Origin: Marthasterias glacialis
Taxonomy: Eukaryota; Echinodermata; Asteroidea; Forcipulatida; Asteriidae
Length of the DNA: 64,000 nt
Assembly: GCA_911728455.2 (NCBI GenBank)
Contig: OU452223.1
Coordinates: 13,739,423-13,803,422, forward strand
Direction of reading: 5' to 3'
Shown: positions 1 to 14,186 of the stretch, one piece after another
How the letters are laid out: the number at the start of each line of letters is the position of its first letter
Position numbering within the stretch: the first letter of the stretch is position 1
Position numbers and translations under genes: made by a program
The notes under the pieces: model-generated
Told to the model about the DNA's origin: nothing
The model's database searches: none
The model's input: only the letters and a program-made list of their open reading frames with translations

Positions 1-960
1 GGAATATCCCCCAGTACCAGTACTCTAATTTGCAAATCCGGATAAGCTTTAGTTCGGGAAACTTCCACCAGTTTTGGGGCTGAAAGTTTTAGGGTCAAAA
101 AGCACATATTTTTTAGTACCCCCCTAAAAAATATTGGAGTTTTGGACCAAAATATCAATGTCGTTTTTGCTCTACCATGTCAAGAGGGAATATCCCCCAG
201 TACCAGTGCTCTAATTTGCAAGTCCGGATGAGCGTTAGTTCGGGAAACATCCACAAGTTTTGGGGCTGAAAGTTTTATGGTGAAAAAGCACATATTTTTT
301 AGTACCCCCCTAAAAAAATTTGAGTTTTGGTTCAAAATTGCAAAGTCATTTTTGCTCTACCATGTCAAGAGGGAATATCCCCCAGTACCAGTACTCTAAT
401 TTGCAAATCCGGATAAGCGTTAGTTCGGGAAACTTCCACCAGTTTTGGGGCTGAAAGTTTTAGGGTCAAAAAGCACAAATTTTTCAGTACCCCCCTAAAC
501 AAAATTGGAGTTTTGGACTAAAATTTCAAAGTCGTTTTTGCTCTACCATGTCAAGAGAGAATATTTCCCTGTACCAGTGCTCTAATTTGCAAGTCCGGAT
601 GAGCGTTAGTTCGGGAAACATCCACAAGTTTTTTGGCTGAAAGTTTTAGGGTTAAAAAGCACACATTTTTTAGTACCCCCCTAAAAAATATTGGAGTTTT
701 GGACCAAAATATCAATGTCGTTTTTGCTCTACCATGTCAAGAGGGAATATCCCCCAGAACCAGTGCTCTAATTTGCAAGTACGGATGAGCGTTAGTTCAG
801 GAAACATCCACAAGTTTTGGGGCTGAAAGTTTTAGGGTCAAAAAGCATGTATTTTTTAGTACCCCCCTAAAAAAAGTTTGAGTTTTGGACCAAAATGTCA
901 AAGTCGTTTTTGCTTTACCATGTCAACAGGGAATATCCCCTAGTACCAGTGCTCTAATTT

Positions 961-3186
961 GCAAATCCGGATGAGCGTTAGTTCGGGAAGTATCCACCAT
1001 TTTTAGGCTGAAAGTTTTTGGGTCAAAAAACACCAATTTTTCAGTACCCCCCTAAAAAAAATTGGAGTTTTGGACTAAAATTTCAAAGTCGTTTTCGCTC
1101 TACCATGTCAAGAGGGAATATCTCCCAGTACCAGTGCTCTAATTTGCAAATCCGGATAAGCGTTAGTTTGGGAAACATCCACAAGTTTTGGGGCTGAAAG
1201 TTTAAGGTTGAAGAAGCACATATTTTTTAGTACCCCCCTAAAAAAATTTGAGTTTTGGTTCAAAATTGCAAAGTCATTTTTGCTCTACCATGTCAAGAGG
1301 GAATATCCCCCAGTACCAGTACTCTAATTTGCAAATCCGGATAAGCGTTAGTTCGGGAAACTTCCACCAGTTTTGGGGCTGAAAGTTTTAGGGTCAAAAA
1401 GCACATATTTTTTAGTACCCCCCTAAAAAATATTGGAGTTTTGGACCAAAATATCAATGTCGTTTTTGCTCTACCATGTCAAGAGGGAATATCCCCCAGT
1501 ACCAGTGCTCTAATTTGCAAGTCCGGATGAGCGTTAGTTCGGGAAACATCCACAAGTTTTGGGGCTGAAAGTTTTATGGTGAAAAAGCACATATTTTTTA
1601 GTACCCCCCTTAAAAAATATTGGAGTTTTGGACCAAAATGTCAATGTCGTTTTTGCTCTACCATGTCAAGAGGGAATATCCCCCAGTACCAGTGCTCTAA
1701 TTTGCAAGTCCGGATGAGCGTTAGTTCGGGAGACATCCACAAGTTTTAGGGCTGAAAGTTTTATGGTCAAAAAGCACAAATTTTACAGTACTCCCTAAAA
1801 AAATTGCAGTTTTGGACTAAAATCTCAAAGTGGTTTTTGCTCTACCATGTCAAGAGGGAATATCCCCCAGTACCAGTGCTCTAATTTGCAAGTCCGGGTG
1901 AGCGATAGTTCGGGAAATATCCACCATTTTTCAGGGTGAAACTTTTAGGGTCAAAAAGCACAAATTTTACAGTACCCCCCTAAAAAAAATTGGAGTTTTG
2001 GACCAAAATGTCAAAGTCGCTTTTGCTCTACTATGTCAAGAGGGAATATCCCCCAGTACCAGTGCTCTAATTTGCAAATCCGGATGAGCGTTAGTTCGGG
2101 AAGTATCCACCATTTTTAGGCTGAAAGTTTTTGGGTCAAAAAACACCAATTTTTCAGTACCCCCCTAAAAAAAATTGGAGTTTTGGACTAAAATTTCAAA
2201 GTCGTTTTCGCTCTACCATGTCAAGAGGGAATATCTCCCAGTACCAGTGCTCTAATTTGCAAATCCGGATAAGCGTTAGTTTGGGAAACATCCACCAGTT
2301 TTGGGGCTGAAAGTTTAAGGTTGAAGAAGCACATATTTTTTAGTACCCCCCTAAAAAAATTTGAGTTTTGGTTCAAAATTGCAAAGTCATTTTTGCTCTA
2401 CCATGTCAAGAGGGAATATCCCCCAGTACCAGTACTCTAATTTGCAAATCCGGATAAGCGTTAGTTCGGGAAACTTCCACCAGTTTTGGGGCTGAAAGTT
2501 TTAGGGTCAAAAAGCACATATTTTTTAGTACCCCCCTAAAAAATATTGGAGTTTTGGACCAAAATATCAATGTCGTTTTTGCTCTACCATGTCAAGAGGG
2601 AATATCCCCCAGTACCAGTGCTCTAATTTGCAAGTCCGGATGAGCGTTAGTTCGGGAAACATCCACAAGTTTTGGGGCTGAAAGTTTTATGGTGAAAAAG
2701 CACATATTTTTTAGTACCCCCCTTAAAAAATATTGGAGTTTTGGACCAAAATGTCAATGTCGTTTTTGCTCTACCATGTCAAGAGGGAATATCCCCCAGT
2801 ACCAGTGCTCTAATTTGCAAGTCCGGATGAGCGTTAGTTCGGGAAACATCCACAAGTTTTAGGGCTGAAAGTTTTATGGTCAAAAAGCACAAATTTTACA
2901 GTACTCCCTAAAAAAATTGTAGTTTTGGACTAAAATCTCAAAGTGGTTTTTGCTCTACCATGTCAAGAGGGAATATCCCCCAGTACCAGTGCTCTAATTT
3001 GCAAGTCCGGGTGAGCGAAAGTTCGGGAAATATCCACCATTTTTCAGGGTGAAACTTTTAGGGTCAAAAAGCACAAATTTTACAGTACCCCCCTAAAAAA
3101 AATTGGAGTTTTGGACCAAAATGTCAAAGTCGCTTTTGCTCTACTATGTCAAGAGGGAATATCCCCCAGTACCAGTGCTCTAATTT
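961..3186 (+). repeat. Higher-order repeat: two copies of a 6-monomer, 1,113 bp unit
   Basis: The monomer with GCAAATCCGGATGAGCG followed by AAGTATCCACC and TTTTTAGGCTG at 961 recurs at 2074, and the five following monomers repeat in the same order with very few differences. The spacing of 1,113 bp is six monomers. The odd short spacer with AGTACTCCCTAAAA near 1,790 and 2,900 is a shared private variant. A related, more diverged start occurs again near 3,932. Confidence 0.85.
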
Positions 3187-4659
3187 GCAAGTCCGGATGA
3201 GCGACAGTTCGGGAAATATCCACCATTTTGGGGGCGGAAAGTTTTAGAATCAAAAAGCACAAATTTTTCAGTACCCCCCTAAACAAAATTGGAGTTTTGG
3301 ACTAAAATTTCAAAGTCGTTTTTGCTCTACCATGTCAAGAGAGAATATTTCCCTGTACCAGTGCTCTAATTTGCAAGTCCGGATGAGCGTTAGTTCGGGA
3401 AACATCCACAAGTTTTTTGGCTGGAAGTTTTAGGGTTAAAAAGCACACATTTTTTAGTACCCCCCTAAAAAATATTGGAGTTTTGGACCAAAATGTCAAA
3501 GTCGTTTTTGCTCTACCATGTCAAGAGGGAATATCCCCCAGTACCAGTGCTCTAATTTGCAAGTCCGGATGAGCGACAGTTCGGGAAATATCCACCATTT
3601 TGGGGGCGGAAAGTTTTAGGGTAAAAAAACACAAATTTTTCAGTACCCCCCTAAACAAAAATTGGAGTTTTGGACTTAAATGTCAAAGTCGTTTTTGCTC
3701 TACCATGTCAAGAGGGAATATCCCCCAGTACCAGTGCTCTAATTTGCAAGTACGGATGAGCGTTAGTTCAGGAAACATCCACAAGTTTTGGGGCTGAAAG
3801 TTTTAGGGTCAAAAAGCATGTATTTTTTAGTACCCCCCTAAAAAAAGTTTGAGTTTTGGACCAAAATGTCAAAGTCGTTTTTGCTTTACCATGTCAACAG
3901 GGAATATCCCCTAGTACCAGTGCTCTAATTTGCAAATCCGGATGAGCTTTAGTTCGGGAAGTATCCACATTTTTAGGCTGAAAGTTTTTGGGTCAAAAAA
4001 CACAAATTTTTCAGTACCCCCCTAAAAAAAATTGGAGTTTTGGACTAAAATTTCAAAGTCGTTTTCACTCTACCATGTCAAGAGGGAATATCTCCCAGTA
4101 CCAGTGCTCTAATTTGCAAATCAGGATAAGCGTTAGTTTGGGAAACATCCACCAGTTTGGGGGCTGAAAGTTTAAGGGTGAAAAAGCACATATTTTTTAG
4201 TACCCCCCTAAAAAAATTGGAGTTTTGGTTCAAAATTGCAAAGTCATTTTTGCTCTACCATGTCAAGAGGGAATATCCCCCAGTACCAGTACTCTAATTT
4301 GCAAATCCGGATAAGCGTTAGTTCGGGAAACTTCCACCAGTTTTGGGGCTGAAAGTTTTAGGGTCAAAAAGCACATATTTTTTAATACCCCCCTAAAAAT
4401 ATTGGAGTTTTGGACCAAAATATCAATGTCGTTTTTGCTCTACCATGTCAAGAGGGAATATCCCCCAGTACCAGTGCTCTAATTTGCAAGTCCGGATGAG
4501 CGTTAGTTCGGGAAACATCCACAAGTTTTGGGGCTGAAAGTGTTAGGGTCAAAAAGCATGTATTTTTTAATACCCCCCTAAAAAAATTGGAGTTTTGGAC
4601 CAAAATGTCAAAGTCGTTTTTGCTCTACCATGTCAAGAGGGAATATCCCCCAGTACCAG

Positions 4660-7110
4660 TGCTCTAATTTGCAAGTCCGGATGAGCGATAGTTCTGGAAA
4701 TATCCACCATTTTGGGGGCTGAAAGTTTTAGAATCAAAAAGCACAAATTTTACAGTACCCCCTTAAACAAAATTGGAGTTTTGGACTAAAATCTCAAAGT
4801 GGTTTTTGCTCTACCATGTCAAGAGGGAATATCCCCCAGTACCAGTGCTCTAATTTGCAAGTCCGGGTGAGCGATAGTTCGGGAAATATCCACCATTTTT
4901 CGGGTGAAACTTTTAGGGTCAAAAAGCACAAATTTTACAGTACCCCCCTAAAAAAAATTGGAGTTTTGGACCAAAATGTCAAAGTTGCTTTTGCTCTACC
5001 ATGTCAAGAGGGAATATCCCTTAGTACCAGTGCTCTAATTTGCAAGTCCGGATGAGCGTTAGTTCGGGAAATATCCACCATTTTTGGGGCTGAAAGTTTT
5101 AGAATCAAAAAGCACAAATTTTACAGTACTCCCCTAAACAAAATTGGAGTTTTGGACTAAAATTTTAAAGTTGTTTTTGCTCTACCATGTCAAGAGGGAA
5201 TATCCCCCAGTACCAGTGCTTTAATTTGCCAATACGGATAAGCGTTAGTTCGGGAAACATCCTCCAGTTTTGGGGCTGAAAGTTTTAGGGTCAAAAAGCA
5301 CATATTTTTTAGTACCCCCCTAAAAAAAATGGGATTTTTGGACTAAAATTTCAAAGTCGTTTTTGCTCTACCATGTCAAGAGGGAAAAGCCCCCAGTACC
5401 AGTGCTCTAATTTGCAAGTCCGGATGAGCGTTAGTTCGGGAAACATCCACCAGTTTTGGGGCTGAAAGTTTTAGGGTCAAAAAGCACATATTTTTTAATA
5501 CCCCCCTAAAAAATATTGGAGTTTTGGACCAAAATGTCAATGTCGTTTTCGCTTTACCATGTCAAGAGGGAATATCCCCCAGTACAAGTGCTCTAATTTG
5601 CAAGTCCGGATGAGCGTTAGTTCGGGAAACATCCACCAGTTTTGGGGCGGAAAGTTGTAGAATCAAAAAGCACAAATTTTTCAGTACCCCCCTAAACAAA
5701 ATTGGAGTTTTGGACTAAAATTTCAAAGTCGTTTTTGCTCTACCATGTCAAGAGGGAATATCCCCCAGTACCAGTGCTCTAATTTGCAAGTCCGGATGAG
5801 CGTTAGTTCGGGAAACATCCACAAGTTTTGGGGCTGAAACTTTTAGGGTCAAAAAGCACAAATTTTACAGTACCCCCCTAAAAAAAATTGGAGTTTTGGA
5901 CCAAAATGTCAAAGTCGCTTTTGCTCTACTATGTCAAGAGGGAATATCCCCCAGTACCAGTGCTCTAATTTGCAAGTCCGGATGAGCGATAGTTCTGGAA
6001 ATATCCACCATTTTGGGGGCTGAAAGTTTTAGAATCAAAAAGCACAAATTTTACAGTACCCCCTTAAACAAAATTGGAGTTTTGGACTAAAATCTCAAAG
6101 TCGTTTTTGCTCTACCATGTCAAGAGGGAATATCCCCCAGTACCAGTGCTCTAATTTGCAAGTCCGGGTGAGCGATAGTTCGGGAAATATCCACCATTTT
6201 TCGGGTGAAACTTTTAGGGTCAAAAAGCACAAATTTTACAGTACCCCCCTAAAAAAAATTGGAGTTTTCGACCAAAATGTCAAAGTTGCTTTTGCTCTAC
6301 CATGTCAAGAGGGAATATCCCTTAGTACCAGTGCTCTAATTTGCAAGTCCGGATGAGCGTTAGTTCGGGAAATATCCACCATTTTTGGGGCTGAAAGTTT
6401 TAGAATCAAAAAGCACAAATTTTACAGTACTCCCCTAAACAAAATTGGAGTTTTGGACTAAAATTTTAAAGTCGTTTTTGCTCTACCATGTCAAGAGGGA
6501 ATATCCCCCAGTACCAGTGCTTTAATTTGCCAATCCGGATAAGCGTTAGTTCGGGAAACATCCTCCAGTTTTGGGGCTGAAAGTTTTAGGATCAAAAAGC
6601 ACATATTTTTTAGTACCCCCCTAAAAAAAATTGGATTTTTGGACTAAAATTTCAAAGTCTTTTTTGCTCTACCATGTCAAGAGGGAAAAGCCCCCAGTAC
6701 CAGTGCTCTAATTTGCAAGTCCGGATGAGCGTTAGTTCGGGAAACATCCACCAGTTTTGGGGCTGAAAGTTTTAGGGTCAAAAAGCACATATTTTTTAAT
6801 ACCCCCCTAAAAAATATTGGAGTTTTGGACCAAAATGTCAATGTCGTTTTCGCTTTACCATGTCAAGAGGGAATATCCCCCAGTACAAGTGCTCTAATTT
6901 GCAAGTCCGGATGAGCGTTAGTTCGGGAAACATCCACCAGTTTTGGGGCGGAAAGTTTTAGAATCAAAAAGCACAAATTTTTCAGTACCCCCCTAAACAA
7001 AATTGGAGTTTTGGACTAAAATTTCAAAGTCGTTTTTGCTCTACCATGTCAAGAGGGAATATCCCCCTGTACCAGTGCTCTAATTTGCAAGTCCGGATGA
7101 GCGTTAGTTC
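4660..7110 (+). repeat. Higher-order repeat: two copies of a 7-monomer, about 1,301 bp unit
   Basis: The private variant GTTCTGGAAATATCC occurs at 4691 and 5992, 1,301 bp apart, and the monomers after it match in order. Shared oddities include GGGAAAAGCCCCCAG (near 5,388 and 6,689) and GCTTTAATTTGCCAAT (near 5,218 and 6,519). Boundaries are approximate. Confidence 0.8.
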
Positions 7111-10100
7111 GGGAAACATCCACCATTTTTCAGGGTGAAACTTTTAGGGTCAAAAAGCACAAATTTTACAGTACCCCCCTAAAAAAAATTGGAGTTTTGG
7201 ACCAAAATGTCAAAGTCGCTTTTGCTCTACTATGTCAAGAGGGAATATCCCCCAGTACCAGTGCTCTAATTTGCAAGTCCGGATGAGCGACAGTTCGGGA
7301 AATATCCACCATTTTGGGGGCGGAAAGTTTTAAAATCAAAAAGCAAAAATTTTTCAGTACCCCCCTAAACAAAATTGGAGTTTTGGACTAAAATTTCAAA
7401 GTCGTTTTTGCTCTACCATTTCAAGACGGATTATCCCCCAGTACCAGTACTCTAATTTGCAAGTCCGGATGAGCGTTAGTTCGGGAAACATCCACAAGTT
7501 TTGGGGCTGAAAGTTTTAGGGTCAAAAAGCACAAAGTTTACAGTACTCCCTAAAAAAATTGGAGTTTTGGACTAAAATTTCAAAGTCGTTTTTGCTCTAC
7601 CATGTCAAGAGGGAATATCCCCCAGTACCAGTGCTCTGCTTTGCAAGTCCGGATGAGCGATAGTTCAGGAAATATCCACCATTTTTCGGGTGAAACTTTT
7701 AGGGTCAAATTAGCACAAATTTTACAGTACCCCCTAAAAAAATTTGAGTTTTGGACCAAAATTTCAAAGTCATTTTTGCTCTACCATGTCAAGAGGGAAT
7801 ATCCCCCAGTACCAGTGCTCTAATTTGCATGTCCGGATGAGCGTTAGTTCGGGAAACATCCACAAGTTTTGGGGCTGAAAGTTTTAGGGTCAAAAAGCAC
7901 ACATTTTACAGTACCCCCCTAAAAAAATTTGAGTTTGGACTAAAATTTCAAAGTCATTTTTGCTCTACCATGTCAAGAGGAAATATCCCCCAGTACCAGT
8001 GCTCTAATTTGCAAGTCCGGATGAGCGTTAGTTCGGGAAACATCCACCAGTTTTGGGGCTGAAAGTTTTAGGGTCAAAAAGCACATATTTTTTAGTACCC
8101 CCCTAAACAAAATTGGAGTTTTGGACTAAAATTTCAAAGTCGTTTTTGCTCTACCATGTCAAGAGGGAATATCCCCCTGTACCAGTGCTCTAATTTGCAA
8201 GTCCGGATGAGCGTTAGTTCGGGAAACATCCACAAGTTTTTTGGCTGAAAGTTTTAGGGTTAAAAAGCACACATTTTTTAATACCCCCCTAAAAAATATT
8301 GGAGTTTTGGACCAAAATGTCAAAGTCGTTTTTGCTCTACCATGTCAAGAGGGAATATCCCCTAGTACCAGTGCTCTAATTTGCAAATCCAGATGAGCGT
8401 TAGTTCGGGAAACATCCACAAGTTTTTTGGCTGAAAGTTTTAGGGTCAAAAAGCACATATTTTTTAGTACCCCCCTAAAAATTATTGGAGTTTTGGACCA
8501 AAATGTCATTGTCGTTTTTGCTCTACCATGTCAAGAGGGAATATCCCCCAGAACCAGTGCTCTAATTTGCAAGTACGGATGAGCGTTACTTCAGGAAACA
8601 TCCACAAGTTTTGGGGCTGAAAGTTTTAGGGTCAAAAAGCTCGTATTTTTTAGTACCCCCCTAAAAAAAGTTTGAGTTTTGGACCAAAATGTCAAAGTCG
8701 TTTTTGCTGTACCATGTCAACAGGGAATATCCCCTAGTACCAGTGCTCTAATTTGCAAATCCGGATAAGCGTTATTTCGGGAAGTATCCACCATTTTTAG
8801 GCTGAAAGTTTTTGGGTCAAAAAACACAAATTTTTCAGTACCCCCCTAAAAAAAATTGGAGTTATGGACTAAAATGTCAATGTCGTTTTTGCTCTACCAT
8901 GTCAAGAGGGAATATCTCCCAGTACCAGTGCTCTAATTTGCAAATCCGGATAAGCGTTAGTTCGGGAAACATCCACCAGTTTTGGGGCTGAAAGTTTAAG
9001 GGTGAAAAAGCACATTTTTTTTAGTACCCCCCTAAAAAAATTTGAGTTTTGGTTCAAAATTGCAAAGTCATTTTTGCTCTACCATGTCAAGAGGGAATAT
9101 CCCCCAGTACCAGTACTCTAATTTGCAAATCCGGATAAGCGTTAGTTCGGGAAACTTCCACCAGTTTTGGGGCTGAAAGTGTTAGGGTCAAAAAGCACAT
9201 ATTTTTTAGTACCCCCCTAAAAAATATTGGAGTTTTGGACCAAAATATCAATGTCGTTTTTGCTCTACCATGTCAAGAGGGAATATCCCCCAGTACCAGT
9301 GCTCTAATTTGCAAGTCCGGATGAGCGTTAGTTCGGGAAACATCCACAAGTTTTGGGGCTGAAAGTGTTAGGGTCAAAAAGCATTTTTTTTTTTTAATAC
9401 CCCCCTAAAAAAATTGGAGTTTTGGACCAAAATGTCAAAGTCGTTTTTCCTCTACCATGTCGAGGGAATATCCCCTAGTACAAGTGCTCTAATTTGCAAG
9501 TCCGGATGAGCGATAGTTCTGGAAATATCCACCATTTTGGGGGCTGAAAGTTTTAGAATCAAAAAGCACAAATTTTTCAGTACCCCCTTAAACAAAATTG
9601 GGGTTTTGGACTAAAATGTCAAAGTCGTTTTTGCTCTACCATGTCAAGAGGGATTATCCCCCAGTACCAGTGCTCTAATTTGCAAGTCCGGATGAGCGTT
9701 AGTTCGGGAAACATCCACAAGTTTTGGGGCTGAAAGTGTTAGGGTCAAAAAGCATGTATTTTTTAATACCCCCCTAAAAAATTTGGAGTTTTGGACCAAA
9801 ATGTCAAAGTCGTTTTTGCTCTACCATGTCAAGAGGGAATATCCCCTAGTACCAGTGCTCTAATTTGCAAGTCCGGATGAGCGATAGTTCTGGAAATATC
9901 CACCATTTTTGGGGCTTAAAGTTTTAGAATCAAAAAGCACAAATTTTACAGTACCCCCTTAAACAAAATTGGAGTTTTGGACTAAAATTTCAAAGTCGTT
10001 TTTGCTCTACCATGTCAAGAGGAAATATCCCCCAGTACCAGTGCTCTAATTTGCAAGTCCGGATGAGCGATAGTTCTGGAAATATCCACCATTTTTGGGG

Positions 10101-12224
10101 CTGAAAGTTTTAGGGTGAAAAAGCACATATTTTTTAGTACCCCCCTAAAAGAAATGGGAGTTTTGGACCAAAATGTCAAAGTCGTTTTTGCTCTACCATG
10201 TCAAGAGGGAATATCCCCCAGTACCAGTGCTCTAATTTGCGAGTCCAGATGAGCGTTAGTTCGGGAAACATCCACAAGTTTTGGAGCTGAAAGTTTTATG
10301 GTGAAAAAGCACATATTTTTTAGTACCCCCCTTAAAAAATATTGGAGTTTTGGACCAAAATGTCAATGTCGTTTTTGCTCTACCATGTCAAGAGGGAATA
10401 TCCCCCAGTACCAGTGCTCTAATTTGCAAGTCCGGATAAGCGTTAGTTCAGGAAACATCCACAAGTTTTGGGGCTGAAAGTGTTAGGGTCAAAAAGCATG
10501 TATTTTTTAGTACCCCATAAAAAAAATTGGAGTTTTGGACTAAAATGTCAAAGTCGTTTTTGCTTTACCATGTCAAGAGGGACTATCCCCCAGTACCAGT
10601 GCTCTAATTTGCAAGTCCGGATGAGCGATAGTTCGGGAAATATCCACCATTTTTGGGGTTGAAAGTTTTAGAATTAAAAAGCACAAATTTTACAGTACCC
10701 CCCTAAACAAAATTGGAGTTTTGGACCAAAATGTCAATGTCGTTTTTGCTCTTCCATGTCAAGAGGGAATATCCCCCAGTACCAGTGCTCTAATTTGCAA
10801 ATCCAGATAAGCGTTAGTTCGGGAAATATTAACCATTTTTAGGCTGAAAGTTTTAGGGCCAAAAAACACACATTTTTCAGTACCCCCTAAAAAAAATTGG
10901 AGTATTGGACTAAAATGTCAAAGTCGTTTTTGCTCTACCATGTCAAAAGGGACTATCCCCCAGTACCTGTGCTTTAGTTTGCAAATCCGGATAAGCGTTA
11001 GTTCGGGAAACATCCACCAGTTTTGGGGCTGAAAGTTTTAGGGTGAAAAAGCACATATTTTTTAGTACCCCCCTAAAAAAAATGGGAGTTTTGGACCTAA
11101 ATGCAAAGTCGTTTTTGCTCTACCATGTGAAGAGGGAATATCCCCCAGTACCAGTGCTTTAATTTGCAAGTCCGGATGAGCGTTAGTTTGGGAAACATCC
11201 ACCAGTTTTGGGGCTGAAAGTTTTAGGGTCAAAAAGAATGTATTTTTTAGTAACCCCTAAAAAAAATTGGAGTTTTGGACTAAAATGTCAAAGTCGTTTT
11301 TGCCCTACCATGTCAAGAGGGAATATCCCCCAGTACCAGTGCTCTAATTTGCAAGTCCGGATGAGCGTTAGTTGGGGAAACATCCACCAGTTTTAGGGCT
11401 GAAAGTTTTAGGGTCAAAAAGCACATATTTTTTAGTACCCCCCTAAAAATATTGAAGTTTTGGACCAAAATCTCAATGTCGTTTTTGCTCTACCATGTCA
11501 AGAGGGAATATCCCCCAGTACCAGTGCTTTAATTTGCAAGTCCGGATGAGCGTTAGTTCGGGAAACATCCACAAGTTTTGGTGCTGAAAATTTTAGGGTC
11601 AAAAAGCATGTATTTTTTAGTACCCCCCTAAAAAAATTTGAGTTTTGGACTAAAATTTCAAAGTCGTTTTTGCTCTACCATGTCGAGAGGGAATATCCCC
11701 CGGTACCAGTGCTCTAATTTGCAAGTCCGGATGAGCGTTAGTTGGGGAAACATCCACCAGTTTTGGGGCTGAAAGTTTTATGGTCAAAAAGCATGTATTT
11801 TTTAGTACCCCCCTAAAAAATATTGGAGTTTTGGACCAAAATGTCAAAGTCGTTTTTGCTCTACCATGTCAAGAGGGAATATCCCCTAGTACCAGTGCTC
11901 TAATTTGCAAATCCGGATAAGCTTTAGTTCGGGAAATATTCACCATTTTTAGGCTGAAAGTTTTAGGGTCAAAAAACACAAATTTTTCAGTACCCCCCTA
12001 AAAAAAATTGAGTTTTGGACTAAAATTTCAAAGTCGTTTTTGCTCTACCATGTCAAGAGGGAATATCCCTCTGTGCCAGTGCTCTAATTTGCAAGTCCAG
12101 ATGAGCGTTAGTTCGGGAAATATCCACCATTTTTGGGGCTGAAAGTGTTAGGGTCAAAAAGCACAAATTTTACAGTACCCCCCTAAACAAAATTGGAGTT
12201 TTGGACCAAAATTTCAAAGTCGTT

Positions 12225-14000
12225 TTTGCTCTACCATGTCAAGAGGTAATATCCCCCAGTACCAGTGCTCTAATTTGCAAATCCGGATGAGCGTTAGTTC
12301 GGGAAACATCCACAAGTTTTGGGGCTGAAAGTTTTAGGGTCAAAAAGCACAAATTTTACAGTACCCCCTAAAAAAATTTGAGTTTTGGACTAAAATTTCA
12401 AAGTCGTTTTTGCTCTATCATGTCAAGAGGGAATATCCCCCAGTACCAGTGCTCTAATTTGCAAGTCCGGATGAGCGTTAGTTCGGGAAACATCCACAAG
12501 TTTGGGGGCTGAAAGTGTTAGGGTCAAAAAGCATGTATTTTTTAGTACCCCTCTAAAAAAAATTGGAGTTTTGGACCAAAATGTCTAAGTCGTTTTTGCT
12601 CTACCATGTCAAGAGGGAATATCCCCTAGTACCAGTGCTCTAATTTGCAAGTCCGGATGAGCGATAGTTCGGGAAATATCCACCATTTTTGGGGTTGAAA
12701 GTTTAAGAATTGAAAAGCACAAATTTTACAGTAACCCCCTAAACAAAATTGGAGTTTTGGACCAAAATGTCAATATCGTTTTTGCTCTTCCATGTCAAGA
12801 GGAAATATCCCTCAGTACCAGTGCTCTAATTTGCAAATCCGGATAAGCTTTAGTTCGGGAAATATTCACCATTTTTAGGCTGAAATTTTTAGGGCCAAAA
12901 AACACACATTTTTCAGTACCCCCTAAAAATATTGGAGTTTTGGACCAAAATGTCAATGTCGTTTTTTCTCTACCATGTCAAGAGGGAATATCCCCCAGTA
13001 CCAGTGCTCTAATTTGCAAGTCCGGATGAGCGTTAGTTGGGGAAACATCCACAAGTTTTGGTGCTGAAAGTTTTAGGGTCAAAAAGCATGTATTTTTTAG
13101 TACCCCCCTAAAAAAATAGGAGTTTTGGACTAAAATTTCAAAGTCGTTTTTGCTCTACCATGTCAAGAGGGAATATCCCCCAGTACCAGTGCTCTAATTT
13201 GCAAATCCGGATGAGCGTTACTTCGTGAAACATCCACCAGTTTTGGGGCTGAAAGTTTTAGGGTCAAAAAGCACAAATTTTACAGTACCCCCTAAAAAAA
13301 TTTGAGTTTTGGACTAAAATTTCAAAGTCGTTTTTGCTCTACCATGTCAAGAGGGAATATCCCCCAGTACCAGTGCTCTAATTTGCAAGTCCGGATGAGC
13401 GTTAGTTCAGGAAACATCCACAAGTTTGGGGGCTGAAAGTGTTAGGGTCAAAAAGCATGTATTTTTTAGTACCCCCCTAAAAAAAATTAGAGTTTTGGAC
13501 CAAAATGTCAAAGTCGTTTTTGCTCTACCATGTCACGAGGGTATATCCCCTAGTACCAGTGCTTTAATTTGCAAGTCCGGATGAGCGATAGTTCGGGAAA
13601 TATCCACCATTTTTGGGGTTGAAAGTTTTAGAATTAAAAAGCACAAATTTTACAGTACCCCCTAAAAAAATTTGAGTTTTGGACTAAATTTTCAAAGTCG
13701 TTTTTGCTCTACCATGTCAAGAGGGAATATCCCCCAGTACCAGTGCTCTAATTTGCAAGTCCGGATGAGCGTTAGTTCGGGAAACATCCACAAGTTTGGG
13801 GGCTGAAAGTGTTAGGGTCAAAAAGCATGTATTTTTTAGTACCCCCCTAAACAAAATTGGAGTTTTGGACCAAAATGTCAATGTCGTTTTTGCTCTTCCA
13901 TGTCAAGAGGGAATATCCCTGAGTACCAGTGCTCTAATTTGCAAGTCCGGATGAGCGTTAGTTGGGGAAACATCCACCAGTTTTGGGGCTGAAAGTTTTA
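12225..14000 (+). repeat. Satellite block duplicated near 17,275-19,050 (offset about 5.05 kb)
   Basis: The variant TGCTCTATCATGTC at 12,411 recurs at 17,461, and the monomer order around it is shared, including the AATGTCTAAGTCG variant and the GTCACGAGGGTATATCCCC variant. The offset of about 5,050 bp is a duplicated block and not a simple period. Parts of the same block appear again around 19,800-21,000. Confidence 0.65.
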
Positions 14001-14186
14001 GGGTCAAAAAGCACATATTTTTTAGTACCCCCCTAAAAAATATTGGAGTTTTAACCAAAATGTCAAAGTCGTTTTAGCTCTACCATGTCAAGAGGGAATA
14101 TCCCCTAGTACCAGTGCTCTAATTTGCAAATCCGGATAAGCGTTAGTTCGGGAAATATTCACCATTTTTAGGCTGAAAGTTTTAGG

